Positions 33,620 through 45,559 of a stretch of DNA of 64,000 nucleotides are shown piece after piece. A model generated the notes under the pieces. That model saw nothing but the letters and a program-made list of their open reading frames with translations. It was not told where the DNA came from and searched no databases. The stretch comes from Dendrobium chrysotoxum (Eukaryota > Streptophyta > Magnoliopsida > Asparagales > Orchidaceae): NCBI GenBank assembly GCA_019925795.1, contig CM034314.1, positions 28,017,774 to 28,081,773 on the forward strand, given 5' to 3'. The translations under genes were made by a program, and so were the position numbers. Numbering within the stretch: the first letter of the stretch is position 1; each line of letters opens with the position of its first letter.

Positions 33620-36560
33620 GCATTACTAAACAACAAAATAAATTTTAATAGTATTTTTTGTTAATAATGCTTAAATTGAAAGAATAATTTTATGGCACAT
33701 TTTGTAATAGTCGATAAAAGAAAAAAATGTAGATCATAACAATAACAAGAACTCTTCTAAGCATCCCAAAAAAGTGATTTTTAAAGTATTGGGTCGACCA
33801 AAGTAAAACCCTGTTAAAATTTATTCATTTATTTTTCTATTGAGTTCGAGCATGACTAGAGGTTTAAAATCTTCGATGATCTTGTTATTGGCTTTCTTCT
33901 AGAGTTTTAGTTGAATCCAAATTTGTTCATGCAATCTCAAAATCTTACTAGCAAAACTTATAACACAAAAATGAACAAAAAAATAGAGATAGAGAAGGAG
34001 AGAGTTTAGAGAGAGTTGGAATTTCACTTGTTTTACCATAACATAAGGGTTAAATGTCTAAGATTTCCTTTCTCAAAATCTCCCTTTCACCTTATTTATA
34101 AGTTTGAGCTAGAGATAGTTGGAGTTACGAAAAAAAAAACTTTTTAGGCTTTATAAATATAAGATAGTATATTAGTAATGAGGTGTGTAGCCTAAACTAC
34201 ATTAGGATACATTGGACAATTGTATGAGTTTTTTATTGGAAGAAGTTGCCAACTTGATTGCTAAAGTCATTAACTAAATGGTTGAATGCCAACTTGTTAT
34301 ATGAACTCAATCACTTATTTAAATGAATGCAAGTGAGTAGCTTCTGAACATCATTGAGCAGGTCTGATTAAGCATTAAATTGAGCAAGCATTTGTGAGTA
34401 ACACTTTATAAAATTAAAATTATTTGGAGACTTTCTCCTCAAATAATCAATTTTCTCTACAATGTCATTCCTATTATGGTTCTACCCAAAATTGGAACAT
34501 GGGTGGTGTGTCTACTTTTAGAAAGAGGTGAAATTGATTGTTTTATAAATGACTCTTTGGATTTCTATTTTTATTTGGGATAATTCTTACTTTTACCTCC
34601 TGATGATTCCTAGGCTAATGGGTGTTCTAAGGGGAAATTTTTAAGGCTAATGCTCATAACCTCTTCAATCTTCTAGTAAAGGCCAAACCTAAGAACTTCA
34701 TTTTGAATTATTTCAAGGTATTAGTGGACACCTTTCTATCTCAACTTTATCTACTATTATTTGTTTAATATGATTTTTTTTTGTAGATGTAGATGAGATA
34801 TTTTCAAAAAAAAAAATCTGACAATAAGTTAAAAAAATTATTTTAATGAATATTGAAAATGCATTCTGGAATAATTTTATTTAGTGCAATAGTTTTTACC
34901 TTAATGATGCAGTGTATTTCTTTCTAGATGGCTTACTTGGAAGGGTTAAAACTGTTGCTATTATGCCTAAGCATAGCATTTCTCATCATGGTATGTGTCT
35001 TATGCAATGTTGATATGAAAAATCAAAGTCACATTTTTTGTTATCTTTTTGCAAGGGAATCGGTAATAAAGTTCCTCCTATTGGGCAATTTCATCATTAA
35101 GATGTCTTTTTGCAGTAAATTTTAGAAGGAAGTTCTTTATAATGGCATTACATTACTAAAAGATTATACCTTCTTGTTGTATCTATCATTTATGCTTGTA
35201 GATAAGAAATGAAAGAATTCAATATAGATTCTTAGCATTTTGTTACTTTTGAATATTTATTTATATATAGATTCTTGGCATCTTGGGTAATGACTTCAGT
35301 TTTGAGTTTAGTCTTTTTGTTGATGTACTTTCATTTCTATTAAGATATTCTTTATTTCGTTCATTCTTACTTCTTATATTTGGATTATTTCGCTCTCCCT
35401 GAATTACAATTTTGCAGCTTTAACTAATTTTAGTTATATGTGAAATGATGTGCTCAAGATGATATTAAAAGCCCACTCAACTATGTTAATAATCTTGGAT
35501 ATATATCTCATATACTACACTCTTTTGCCTAATTATGATGAAGGTAATACACTTGATTGAAATTCTATGGAATTTTTGTGTCCTCCTAACCTCTTATTAT
35601 CTCTTGCATATGTTTTATCTTACTAATATTTCTTATTATTATTTATTATAGACTATGCTCTTCTATTTCACAGACTTAATGGTTCTAATTGTACTTAATT
35701 TGATGGCTCCTTTTAGATTGACCAAAATTGTACTCTTCTTTTAAGTTTTAATAAATTAGAGATAAGGCTCTGCACTTCCAAGAAAAAAAAATTGGTGATT
35801 TACTTGTTAAACCGGAATGGACCGGAGTAAGCTTGAACACTACTTGGCCCAGTTAATGGTTATGGACTGGGCTTTTATTTTTGGGCAAACCCGCGATACG
35901 TGCATCGAATGCATGGCCCAGTTAGCTGACGGACCATCCCTGCTATAAAAAAAAAATAACATTCTAAAACAGCACGTGTTTCAATTACAGATTTCTGAAG
36001 TGGAAAGATTGCTAGAATTTCATTTTTCATTTCTTTTCTAGGTATGGTTTGTGGCAGTATTGAAAAAATTAAGTTCATTAAAGTTTTATTAATAAATTTT
36101 AAATCCTGTAATTAAAGTTCTTGTAAAAATAAGGATTATAATATCGGATCAAAATTTATTCAGATAAGTTTTTTATTTATTAATGTTTTTCAAGATTATA
36201 TATATAGAATCAATTAATTGTTATATTACATTTATTTAAACAATTTATTAAATAAAAATGTATTTTAGCTAAACTTAATTAGGATATTCAGTTTCAAATT
36301 TTTTACTGATTTTATACACTTGTAAGAAAAAAATTCAGTCAACCTAAAATTTAGCCTTCTACAATATTATTTAAAAATGGTTTTTTTTTCCTAATTTTTA
36401 ATATTACTCAAACATTATCAGGAGACCCCTTATGGTAATATAATGATAACACAAATTCATATAAAGAATTTTTATAATTATCCGGAATAGTAATATAATG
36501 ATATTTGTATAATTATTAAAACAATATTGCATTTCAAATAGCATGAATCATGAAGATTTA
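33620..36560. other. long stretch without an identified gene or element
   Basis: AT-rich. A 65-codon plus-strand frame (34,928-35,125) is hydrophobic (MAYLEGLKLLLLCLSIAFLI) but has no match I recognise. GGCCCA-type sequences occur at 35,845-35,850 and 35,913-35,918. No exon structure could be followed. Confidence 0.35.
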
Positions 36561-37022
36561 TTTTATTGTATTTTTGGGAAGAATTCGGGCAAAGCCCGTA
36601 TATTAATCAAAAGAAAATACAAGTGTGAAAAATCAATAGGAAAACCTAATGACTCCACCAAAAAATAGGAACAAACTTAAAAGAGCCAAAAACTTCTAAC
36701 AAACATGAGAAAGGAGAACCAGAAAACATGCTCCACTACGACATTACAAAACCAATGAGACCACCACTAGCCAGGGCTCAGACATCAGATTAATCATTTA
36801 GCTTGAAAAAATGAATTCATGAATATCCCCCGGTTGCTCGTACACAGTCTAAGGGGGGCCTGCATAATGGGCATCATCATAGTCCAAGGTTAGGCCAAAG
36901 AACCACCCAAACCAAAAAACGCCAGCAACAACATAGAACACACATAAAAAAGGGACATATAGAGAGCACTTGTTGCACGAAAAAGAAGCCAAATATAGGA
37001 TGAACATCCAAATCTCAGATGA

Positions 37023-37580
37023 TTACAGAAGCCACAACAACTTATTTCCATCCTTCCACTTAGTAATTTTGAAAAAAATGGCCCTCTTAACTTTATGGCA
37101 AATAGTAGTTCTATTGGCTACCGAGGAGCCAAATTTACCATCATTTCTCTCCCTCCATACGAAGCAAACAAAACAACAGGAAATGAGCAGGTATAAATAC
37201 TTAGCATAAGGCAGTGTGTAGTTGTTGTTGTTGATCCAATCTAGAAGTTGAGGGGAGGTGGGTCTAAAGAGGATGTCCCTAGCACCTGGAATGAGATCAG
37301 AAATGATAGAGAAGAAGTAATTGCATTCAAAAAATAGATGAGAGATAATTTCATTTGAGGAATGACAAAGCGGGCATCCCAAATCCACTGAAATATTACG
37401 CTTAAGTATCTCATCTACAGCTTTTAACCGACCTGCCAAAGACAACCAACCAAATATAGAATACCTCACGGTATAATGTTTGTGCCAAACCAGGTTAGCC
37501 AAAGGGAAAAAAACAACATCTTTATAAAATTTAGCATCATATTCTTTAAAATAGCCCATATCTCGTAGCTTCCACGTCAA
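37023..37580 (-). pseudogene. LINE ORF2 C-terminal zinc-binding region (zf-RVT), open for 185 codons
   Basis: An uninterrupted frame of 185 codons reads VWHKHYTVRYSIFGWLSLAG, then CPLCHSSNEIISHLFFEC, the C-x2-C-x8-H-x4-C pattern of the reverse-transcriptase zinc-binding domain of plant L1 LINEs, then the FVWRERN motif. This domain sits after RT and is thought to help in RNA or DNA binding. The ATG at 37,578-37,580 is not a true start, because the protein continues upstream in degraded form. Length and lack of stops suggest a younger insertion than the LTR elements around it. Confidence 0.85.
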
Positions 37581-38189
37581 ACAGTAGACATTAGGCTCAT
37601 GAATCTGAAGAAAAGAAATAATATTAGCAAGAGAATGATGAAGAAAATCCAGAACTAACCAGAAGTCATCAGAAATTAATTCTTTATGAGAGCAGTACGA
37701 GAGTAAAGGTCCTTCAAAGGTTGAGCTAACGAGATTTCAGGAATGCAAGCCCCATTACACTAGTGGTCCCAAAGGAGGGAAATAGGGCAATTTGGGGTAA
37801 TTTTGAAGTGAAAGCAATTTTCAGCAGTTGAAGCAGTCACACAAATAGACTTCTAGAATGTTGAAGCATTTGGGGAAGGGTTTTTCCAAGGGGATATGTA
37901 TCTTTGAAGCAGCCAAGAGGAGAGGGGAGGCACTCGATTCTAAATCCTACTAATGAGAAAATTGTTGTAACCAAATTGAATGGCAGATAAAGAAGGGATG
38001 CCAATTCCCTCTTGAGCTTTAGGTTTCAAATATTGTCCCATGATACAAGATGAAGTTTTTAGTAGTGATACAATCCCCAAATAAAAGAAAACTGGAGGAT
38101 AGTTTCCTTAGGCGCTTAATAAGAATTTTTGGTAAAATAGAACCATGTATCCGATATGCAATAGAGTTTAAAATAGTGAACTTTAAAAA

Positions 38190-38405
38190 CTATAGATGAC
38201 CTGCAAAAGAAAGAAGGTTAGCTTTCCAACTAGATAACTTAATGGTGATGGTTTCCAACAAAGTTGTGTAATCAGAGATCTTGAGCTTTTTGGTGTAAAT
38301 GGGAATGCTAAGTAAAAAACAAAGTGGAGGTGGAAAGGTTGAGTGCCGAGAAAATAGTCGTATGGTTATGGAGGCTATGAGGTAGGATAATGGAGCTCTT
38401 GCCAT
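38190..38405 (-). pseudogene. LINE reverse transcriptase C-terminal fragment
   Basis: Frame reads LSIPIYTKKLKISDYTTLLE and then LSSWKANLLSFAGHL, matching the LG.P......S..d...L...i......W....LS.AGR block at the end of plant L1 RT domains. The chain continues leftwards, with stops, into the zinc-binding region. The upstream RT part and the endonuclease are missing. Confidence 0.75.
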
Positions 38406-38464
38406 AGTTCACATGATGATGAATTTTTAGAAGATAACAAATAAAGATGCAGTGTCTCAAAATG

Positions 38465-39200
38465 GCCAAACCACTCATTGATTTGACTCAGTGCCCATAC
38501 ATGATGGGCCAGCCAAACATTTTTTTTTGGGTAGAGGATTCTGGTGTGAATCAGCAAGGGAAAAAATAATTCCATCAATTAACAAGTCACAGCTCGATCC
38601 ACAAAGGAATCAACTCACAGAGGGCAATTTTTTGAATAAATTAAAAACTAAAGTTAATTCAAATTCCGTCAACTTAAGCAAATTGTGTTAGAATATTTTA
38701 AGCAAAATTTCAATATATTTTTTTTAAATTATTAAATTTATTTTAAGATGAATATAATATATTAAAAATTAATCAAAAAATTCTATTACATTCTTCACAA
38801 AATAAATCTAATTATTCTTAAGATTCATTATAATTAATCATTGATTAGTTTATCCCAACTCAACTTTTTTTTTTTTTTTTTGTAATTTCAAGCTTTGATT
38901 ATTTTTAATAGGATAATTCCAAAGTGTCTGAAAATTTTACTAATGAATAATTTACTTATCATGACTAATGTGAATATTATTGGCATCACCTTATAAGACG
39001 TACCTATCATAATATCTGGTGATCATAGTAATACTGATAAAGAGATCATAGACTTATAATGATTGGTTTTCTTGAAGGATAGCTTTTGAGTAAAAAATTA
39101 AAGCTTCCCAATTTAGATAGACAGCTTCATATTCTACTAAATTGAAACATTCATCATATTAGGGACAATATGAGTGCTTGATTACTCACTTTTCTTAGCG
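38465..39200. other. unassigned AT-rich spacer
   Basis: No supported feature. A 18-base poly-T run ends near 38,881. Confidence 0.4.
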
Positions 39201-39245
39201 CGCGTGTGCACACATACACACAGATACAGATGTGCGCGCGCGAGC

Positions 39246-39327
<82 letters not shown>
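39200..39327. repeat. (GA)n microsatellite with alternating purine-pyrimidine flank
   Basis: An uninterrupted GA run at 39,250-39,327 is preceded by GCGCGTGTGCACACATACACACA-like alternation at 39,200-39,241. The SLSLSL and RERERE frames here are translations of the repeat, not genes. Confidence 0.95.
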
Positions 39328-39328
<1 letters not shown>

Positions 39329-39329
39329 A

Positions 39330-40370
39330 CTCCTAGCAAATAATACTCACATAAGAGAAGGAAGACATGAGATAAGGTGAGTGTGAGATGGGGTAACTTA
39401 TTCCTATTTATAGATGTTTAGGTCTACATAATTGTACAATATAATATGGATCATATAATATAATATGTTGTATTCCGAACCATCATAACGTTTCTCAATG
39501 ACTAAGTCAATTGTACAAAAAAAAAGATCGTACAATATAATCTATTTTATTCTAGATCATCACAATGACTATTTGGCTAGGTCAAATTTTACAAATATGA
39601 ATTATATAGTATGATTAGTTTTACTTTAGATTATTCTATAATTATTATTTCATACTATTACGCAAGTCAAATTGTATAGTATGAATAGAGATCATATGGT
39701 ATAATGTATTATTTAAAGGCATTTATTTGCATCTAGCGATACCTCACTTCATTATAACATGAAAAGTGGCAAAACCTTTAAGTTAAGAGAGGGGTGTAGA
39801 TATAAGAAACTACTTTGTACTATTGCATCTAAAAAGTAAAATCTTAAAATGAAAACCACTTTATAATGTCAAAAAAAATTTGAGTTGAATTTCATGTAAC
39901 TTTTTGAGAGCATTGCTTTTCAAAAAATTTTTAACATGTAATGAATTAATTATATCATAGTAATTTCTTAGAACTTATTTATATGACACATTCGAGTTTG
40001 TCCCTATTTGCTTTATGAAGTGCATTTATCACTATTGTTTACTTTCTTGTAAACATAAAATCCATTAACTATAAAGCCATAAATTTAGGACATCCATGTG
40101 GCTTAGTAAAAGGAAGAAATGGGAGAAAATATGGATGATTTTCTTTCAAAGAAATTCTAAATAATTTGGAAATAATTTATTCTAATATTGGATTTAGAGA
40201 TGACCAAACTTTTCATTATGATTAGTGTAATTTAGAGAAATTGATTCTAAGTCCTAAATTTTAATATTTTCCTCAAACTTCATCTCTTTAGTGAGGAGAA
40301 TAATTCAAATAAAACTAAAATACTAGGATTACAATCCACAAGTGCTACATCAAAACTTCTTAGCTCAAGC
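39330..40370. other. unassigned sequence, partly LTR-like
   Basis: 'attcctatttatagatg' followed by many variants of 'gtacaatataatatgg', a wording also met at 60,715-61,240 in the copia-type LTR-like sequence. No gene seen. Confidence 0.35.
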
Positions 40371-40371
40371 C

Positions 40372-40374
<3 letters not shown>

Positions 40375-40462
<88 letters not shown>
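40375..40462. repeat. (AT)n microsatellite
   Basis: About 88 bases of pure AT dinucleotide. Confidence 0.98.
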
Positions 40463-40465
<3 letters not shown>

Positions 40466-40789
40466 AAGATGTTCTACTTTAGGCAACTCATGATTTGCTT
40501 GGAGAAGCTCTACTTGAGAAATATCAACATTGGAAAATTGTCTTAAAGCTAGAAATCTGTATGCTTGAATGATTAAATCTCATCTTCCTATCTCTTCATC
40601 TATTTTAAGATTTAATATGATTTGTGACATCATCATTGTTATTTGTTTGTAAGATTTAGCTAAGATTCATTCATTACTCAATATTTAACTAAAATGAATG
40701 CCAAACATTTTTTTGAGCAAGTAAATGTTATAATTGAGCTTTTGTCAGCATCAATCCAAATAACATGAGCTAATAATATGTGCATAAGG

Positions 40790-41060
40790 GAGAGAGGACT
40801 ATGGTTTTTGAATTTTGGGTGTATAATAGGAGAAAGAATGAGTTTTAAGAAATTTGGGGTGGAATGGGAGAGGAGGTTTTTAGGAATTTAGAGGCAAAAT
40901 AAGGAGATATGAGTGTTTCAAGAATTTGAGGATGGGAGAGGGAGAAGAAGAGGATTTCAGAAATTTAGGGGTAGGTGGGGTGAAGATATGGTTTTAGGAG
41001 TTTGGGTGTAGAAGGGGAGAATGTAATAGTTTTAAAAGTTTGTTCACAGAAGGGGAGAAT
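40790..41060. repeat. purine-rich minisatellite, left part
   Basis: About seven imperfect units of 35-39 bases, each of the form 'gttttaggaatttgggg' plus a 'gaaggggagaa' purine end. The array is split by the chromovirus insertion and goes on at 48,710. Confidence 0.75.
41056..41060. repeat. target-site duplication AGAAT (left)
   Basis: AGAAT directly before the LTR; the same five bases follow the right LTR at 48,710-48,714. Confidence 0.9.
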
Positions 41061-42844
41061 TGTTATAATTCAAAAATTTTAAAAATATAATTTTACCTAT
41101 AATAGTTAATAATTTATTCAAGAGTTATTATAAGTCTAAATCATAAATCATCTTCGCCATAACATCTCTATTAATGTATTTTAGTTTCACCAATTTTTTT
41201 ATAATTTTTGGGCGCTGGTGAAATTTCTTAAGAAATTAGTACCTGAAGGTATAAGTGGAGATTTTGGGACTGTCAGGTGTCCATTTTACAAACCAATTTT
41301 ATCAAAATATTTTAAATAAAATAAGTTATTTTATGGATATTTTTTTATAATTTTTGAAGCCCTAAAAATATTTATATGAATTTCATACTAAAAATTAATT
41401 ATAATAATATTATTATATTATTATTTAATAAAAAAATAATATCTAAACCCACTAAAGTTTAAAGCCATTTCATTTCCTTTAATTCATTCCATGCATTTAA
41501 CAGAGAAATGATTTTGAGAAATGAGAAGAAAGAGAGGAGAGAGAAGGAAGAAAGCTAAGTTTTGGTAACCATAGAGCCGTTTTTGTTCATCGACCCAGTT
41601 TAAGGATTTACTCGTCTCATGATAGGTTGCATTTTACCTATTTTAGTCTTCAATAATTTGATATTTTTTGATCAAATTTGTATTTTTGTTATCAAAAAAT
41701 GATAATAACTTTGTTTTGATAAAATTTTTACTGTGTAACTTTTTATATGTTATAGAGAATAAGTTTATGAACATTTTGAGTATATTCTCAAAATTTTTTG
41801 CTGGATGATTTTAAAAAAGTAGCAATTTTTGACTAAAAAATTTATTTTGACATCTAAAAATAGTGCTTTAGTTCAATTAAAACTTTAAAATAATATTTTA
41901 CACAATCCTCGATAATTTATTTATGTTTTAAAATTATGAATTTTTACTTAGTAGTATTTTTGTTATCTACGGTTAGGACATTTTGACAATTTTTGAATTT
42001 TGTCCAATTATGCTTTAATTAATGATATATATTAAAAAATGTGAAAGAAATATGATGTGATATATGGTGATGTGATATGATGTTGATGCCAATGGGTGAC
42101 TTATGTGAGATTCTATTTCTGAAGTGTTATGATGCCGGCGCTAATGGGCTACCGAGGTCGGATTATATTATCGAAATGTTGTGATGTCAGCGCTAGTGGA
42201 TGATCGAGGTGAGATTCTATTATGTCGATGCTAGTGGATGTTGAGGTGGGATTTTGGTAATGAAGATATATGAAAATATAGGCTTAAGAGTTATTCTGAT
42301 AATCATTATGAAGTATTTATTTATAATTTAGTTAATTTTTGTATTTATTTAATTATATTCAATTTTATCATATGATTCAGTTCAATTTTTTAGTTCTTTT
42401 AGCTTTAGTTATTAGTTTCTATTTTAGGCTATGCTAGCCTACTAAGCTCATTTAGCTCATCCTTGCTTTTTCTTTTATTTCTATGCCTGGAGAAGGGTAA
42501 AGAGCGAGCTGAGTAGTTTTTATAGTAAGCTCAATCTATGTTGTAAGTATATTTTTGTTAGTTTTGAATTTTATAGGCTTGGCTTTTATTTTGTTATTTT
42601 TTTTATTTCCAGGTGCTGTTGTAGATAGCCTTCAGATTGTATATATTTTAGATGATATATAAAAAAATATATTGAGATTCAGTAGTCTTCTATTTTATAT
42701 TACATTTAATAGTGACTTTGTGTAGTATATAAATTGGAAGTATTATTTTAGTACTTTTTGAACCAAATCTTAAGGTCAGTTTTGTCATAATCTAACATGA
42801 TATGAGCTGTGTGATATCAAGTTATATCGGGTTGGGTTGTGATG
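41061..42844 (+). repeat. 5' LTR of the chromovirus
   Basis: Begins TGTTATAATTC and ends TTGTGATG (TTGTGACA in the 3' LTR). Contains imperfect units of about 60 bases with 'gatgccggcgctaatggg' at 42,060-42,260 and 'gagctgtgtgatatcaagtt' near the end. Confidence 0.9.
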
Positions 42845-42851
42845 AGATTTT

Positions 42852-42863
42852 TTGTATCAGAGC
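42852..42863 (+). promoter_or_regulatory. primer-binding site, initiator tRNA-Met type
   Basis: 'ttgtatcagagc', seven bases after the LTR, differs by one base from TGGTATCAGAGC, the complement of the 3' end of plant initiator tRNA-Met, used to start minus-strand synthesis. Confidence 0.8.
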
Positions 42864-43001
42864 AAAGGTTGGAGAAGTGGATTGTAATAGAGCCATATGA
42901 TTTATTTTATAAAAGAGTGAGATGTTTATATGTAGTTTGGGCTCTCATTTTATTTATTTTTTATGTATGTGTTGCATTGAAGTATGTTTAGTATTTTTGA
43001 G

Positions 43002-44247
43002 ATGGCTGGTCCACCTCAGCCAGATCAAGATATGGCCAATGGTCAGAGTTCTAGTTAGACAGCTCAGGTTTAGGATACAACTCCTATGATCAATTTTAAG
43101 GAGATTTATTAGATTATAAATAAGTAGCATAGCTAATTGGTGAGGCTCACATATAAGTTGTTGGTACCGAATCTGATAATATGGATAAATATTTATAGAA
43201 TTTCATGAAATTACAATCTCCTAGACATTCCGGTGTTATTGATTCAAGAACAGTTGAGGATTGGCTGATGAGAATAGAGAAGACTCTAGATGAGATATAT
43301 TATCCTCCTAAGAGGAGAGTTGCACTAGCTTCATTTCTATTAGATGAGGAGATAAAATGCTAGTGGTTGCACCCATAAAGAGAGAAGTTTCAGGGTCATA
43401 CAAATACCCTGATTACTTGGGATGTATTTGTTGAGACATTCAATATATAGTTTATACATCCATCTGCTAGGAGATAGCTACAGAGCTCTTTTCTAAAGTT
43501 GATTAAACAAAATATGTCAGTAATGTAGTATGAGGTAGAGTTTACTACTCTCTCCAGGTATGCTCCCCAATTAGTTGGCACTTTTGAGGAGAAGTGTTAT
43601 CAATTTATAGAGGTACTCTGAGATGCTTTGAGGCAATCGTTATTGGCACAGTATATCACAGACTTTGCTCAGTTGGTTGAAAGGGCCAAGATGATGGGGT
43701 CTGATTTGATAGTAGAGCAATAGTGATGGACTATAAGAAGGAAGAGATTTAGTGATGAGATAATTTGCAGTATTCATTCTAGGAAGAAGAGAGGGTATGG
43801 ATCTGTTGAGTTTAAAAGGAGGGGATAGTCAGTAATAGGTCCTTCTAGATTTGATAGAGATAGTGTTGTTATTTTTGGCGGTGTAGTCAATAAGACACCA
43901 TTATGTTAGTAGTGTGGTAGAAGGGAGAATGGTCAGTGTTATAGAGCATCAGGCAGGTGTTTTCTCTATGGTTAGTTTGGACACATGATTGCCGAGTGTC
44001 CATAAGTTGGCTTTGATTGACATTCTAATTTCTGAAGATTTATGCAGCCGATTGTGGGTAGGTCGATGACAACATTACTTGACCATATTCTGAGGCATCT
44101 GGTAGCTAGAATGTTGGTCTGGTATCACGAGGTCAGCCTTCAAGGGGTTCATAAGGTGTAGGTAGTTCTGTTTCTTTAACTCTAGTATAACCATGAGTTT
44201 ATAGTCTAACATAGAAAGAGGCTAGTGAGAATTTAGATATTATGACA
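43002..44247 (+). pseudogene. chromovirus gag with zinc finger, many stops
   Basis: The first ATG (43,002) gives MAGPPQPDQDMANGQSSS. After a frame change, VEDWLMRIEKTLDEI and ASFLLDEEIKC follow, then LSRYAPQLVGTFEEKCYQF, all typical of Tekay-type Gag. A CCHC-like zinc knuckle is recognisable at about 43,903-44,000 (CGR, then CYRASGRCFLYG, GHMIAECP), with one Cys replaced. Nearly all in-frame stops are TAG or TAA where this family has Gln. Gag forms the particle around the element RNA. Near 44,225 the reading SLT and KEASENLDIMTG corresponds to the end of gag just before protease. Confidence 0.8.
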
Positions 44248-44720
44248 GGTGCATCTTTAGTATTTTCAGAGATCAATCTACGATCTGGTTATCATCAATT
44301 GAAGGTAATGGCAGAAGATGTGGTGAAGACTGCATTTAATATTAGGTATGGGCATTATGAGTTTTTAGTCATGCCATTCAGAGTGACTAATGCCCCAGCA
44401 GCCTTTATAGATTTGATGAATAGGGTTTTTAGGAAGTATTTAGACCAGTTTGTGTCCATCTTTATATATGATATTTTAATTTATTTGAAATATGAAGAGG
44501 ATCATGAAGCACACTTGAGAACTAATCTAGAGATTCTAAAATAACATTAGTTATATGCTATGTTCTCAAGGTGTAAGTTTTAGCTAAGGAGCATTTCATT
44601 TCTAGGGCACTTACTGAGTAGTGCAGATATTTCAGTATATCCTCAGAAGATTCAGGCTATTTCTGAAGGCCAAGGCCAAGTACGGTTTCATAAGTTCATA
44701 GTTTCTTAGGCTTGGCTAGC
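44242..44720 (+). pseudogene. chromovirus reverse transcriptase, N-terminus deleted
   Basis: A 100-codon open stretch reads INLRSGYHQLKVMAEDVVKT, then YGHYEFLVMPF and NAPAAF, the core of Ty3/gypsy RT. The catalytic box reads FIYDIL where FIDDIL is expected, so one catalytic Asp is Tyr. The usual MPFGL is MPFRV. The frame stops at 44,542 and continues, with stops, into LYAMFSRCKF and the SFLGH block (44,590-44,610). Protease and the first third of RT are missing upstream. Confidence 0.9.
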
Positions 44721-44879
44721 TATTATTAGAAGTTTATTCAGGTGTTTTCTCATATTTCTTTGCATTTGATGGGATTGACTCAGAAGTCAGTAGCTTTTAT
44801 ATGGACTTTAGAGTGAGAGGAGAGTTTTCAGCTATTAAAGGACTATTTGACTTTTGCTCCTATTTTGACCATTCCTTTA

Positions 44880-45250
44880 GGTACAAAGGGGTTTTAGCAT
44901 TTTAATGATACATCATTGAGAGGTTTAAGATGCGTACTGATGCAACATGGTAGAGTTATTACTTATGTATCATAATAGTTGAAACCACATGAGAGGAACT
45001 ACCCAACACATTATTTGGAGTTAGCTGATGTTGTATTTATATTGAGGATTTAGAGGCATTACTTACACGGAGTTAGATGTGAGATCTTTATTGACCATCA
45101 GAGTTTGAAGTATATTTTTACTCAAAAGGATCTAAATTTGAGACAGAGAAGATGGTTAGAGCTGATTAAATATTATGATCTATCTATTTAGTATCAGCCT
45201 CGCAAGATGGATGTGCTAGTAGATGCCTTGAGTAGAAAGTCTTCAAGTAC
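44880..45250 (+). pseudogene. chromovirus RNase H relic
   Basis: Readings include MQHGRVITYVS, then HERNYPTHYLELADVVFIL and FIDHQSLKYIFTQKDLNLR, and finally MDVLVDALSRKSS, the normal end of this domain. Order and spacing are normal, with scattered stops. Confidence 0.8.
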
Positions 45251-45559
45251 TTGTCTTTTGTTACTTACTTTTGTAGACTTTCTTATTCGAGATTTGAAGA
45301 AACTAGAGATAGAGGTGGTATCTGCTAATACATATTCGAATTTATTAGTTTAAATAATTATTCAACCTACTTTACAGGAAAGAATTCAAGATGCTCATAA
45401 ATTAAATACAGAGTATTTGAAGTCGACTAATAATATTAGGGCTGATAAGAAACTTGAATTCTCATTATCTGATTATGGAGTCATTTTCTACAAAGATAGA
45501 TTATAAGTTCTTTCTATTGGTGATCTAAGAGATGAGATTATATATGAGGCACATTACTT

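Larger units (their letters stand above)
36560..38460 (-). mobile_element. L1-like LINE, 5' truncated, 3' part
   Basis: Minus strand, right to left: RT C-terminal relic (38,405-38,190), linker with SIAYRIHGSILPK (about 38,130-38,170) and GNWHPFF, the zinc-binding region (37,580-37,023) and a 3' untranslated part of about 450 bases. The 3' end, near 36,575, carries a small GGGCAAAGCCC hairpin similar to that of the second LINE at 63,031. A T-rich flank (36,560-36,576 on plus) may be the remains of the A tail. No endonuclease domain is present, so this is a truncated insertion. Confidence 0.8.

Noticed and set aside
34928..35125. Small hydrophobic protein of 65 codons
   Set aside because: A hydrophobic start alone is common in AT-rich DNA; no homology, no second exon and no promoter that I can support.
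39154..39380. Leu-Ser and Arg-Glu repeat proteins
   Set aside because: Translations of the GA microsatellite.
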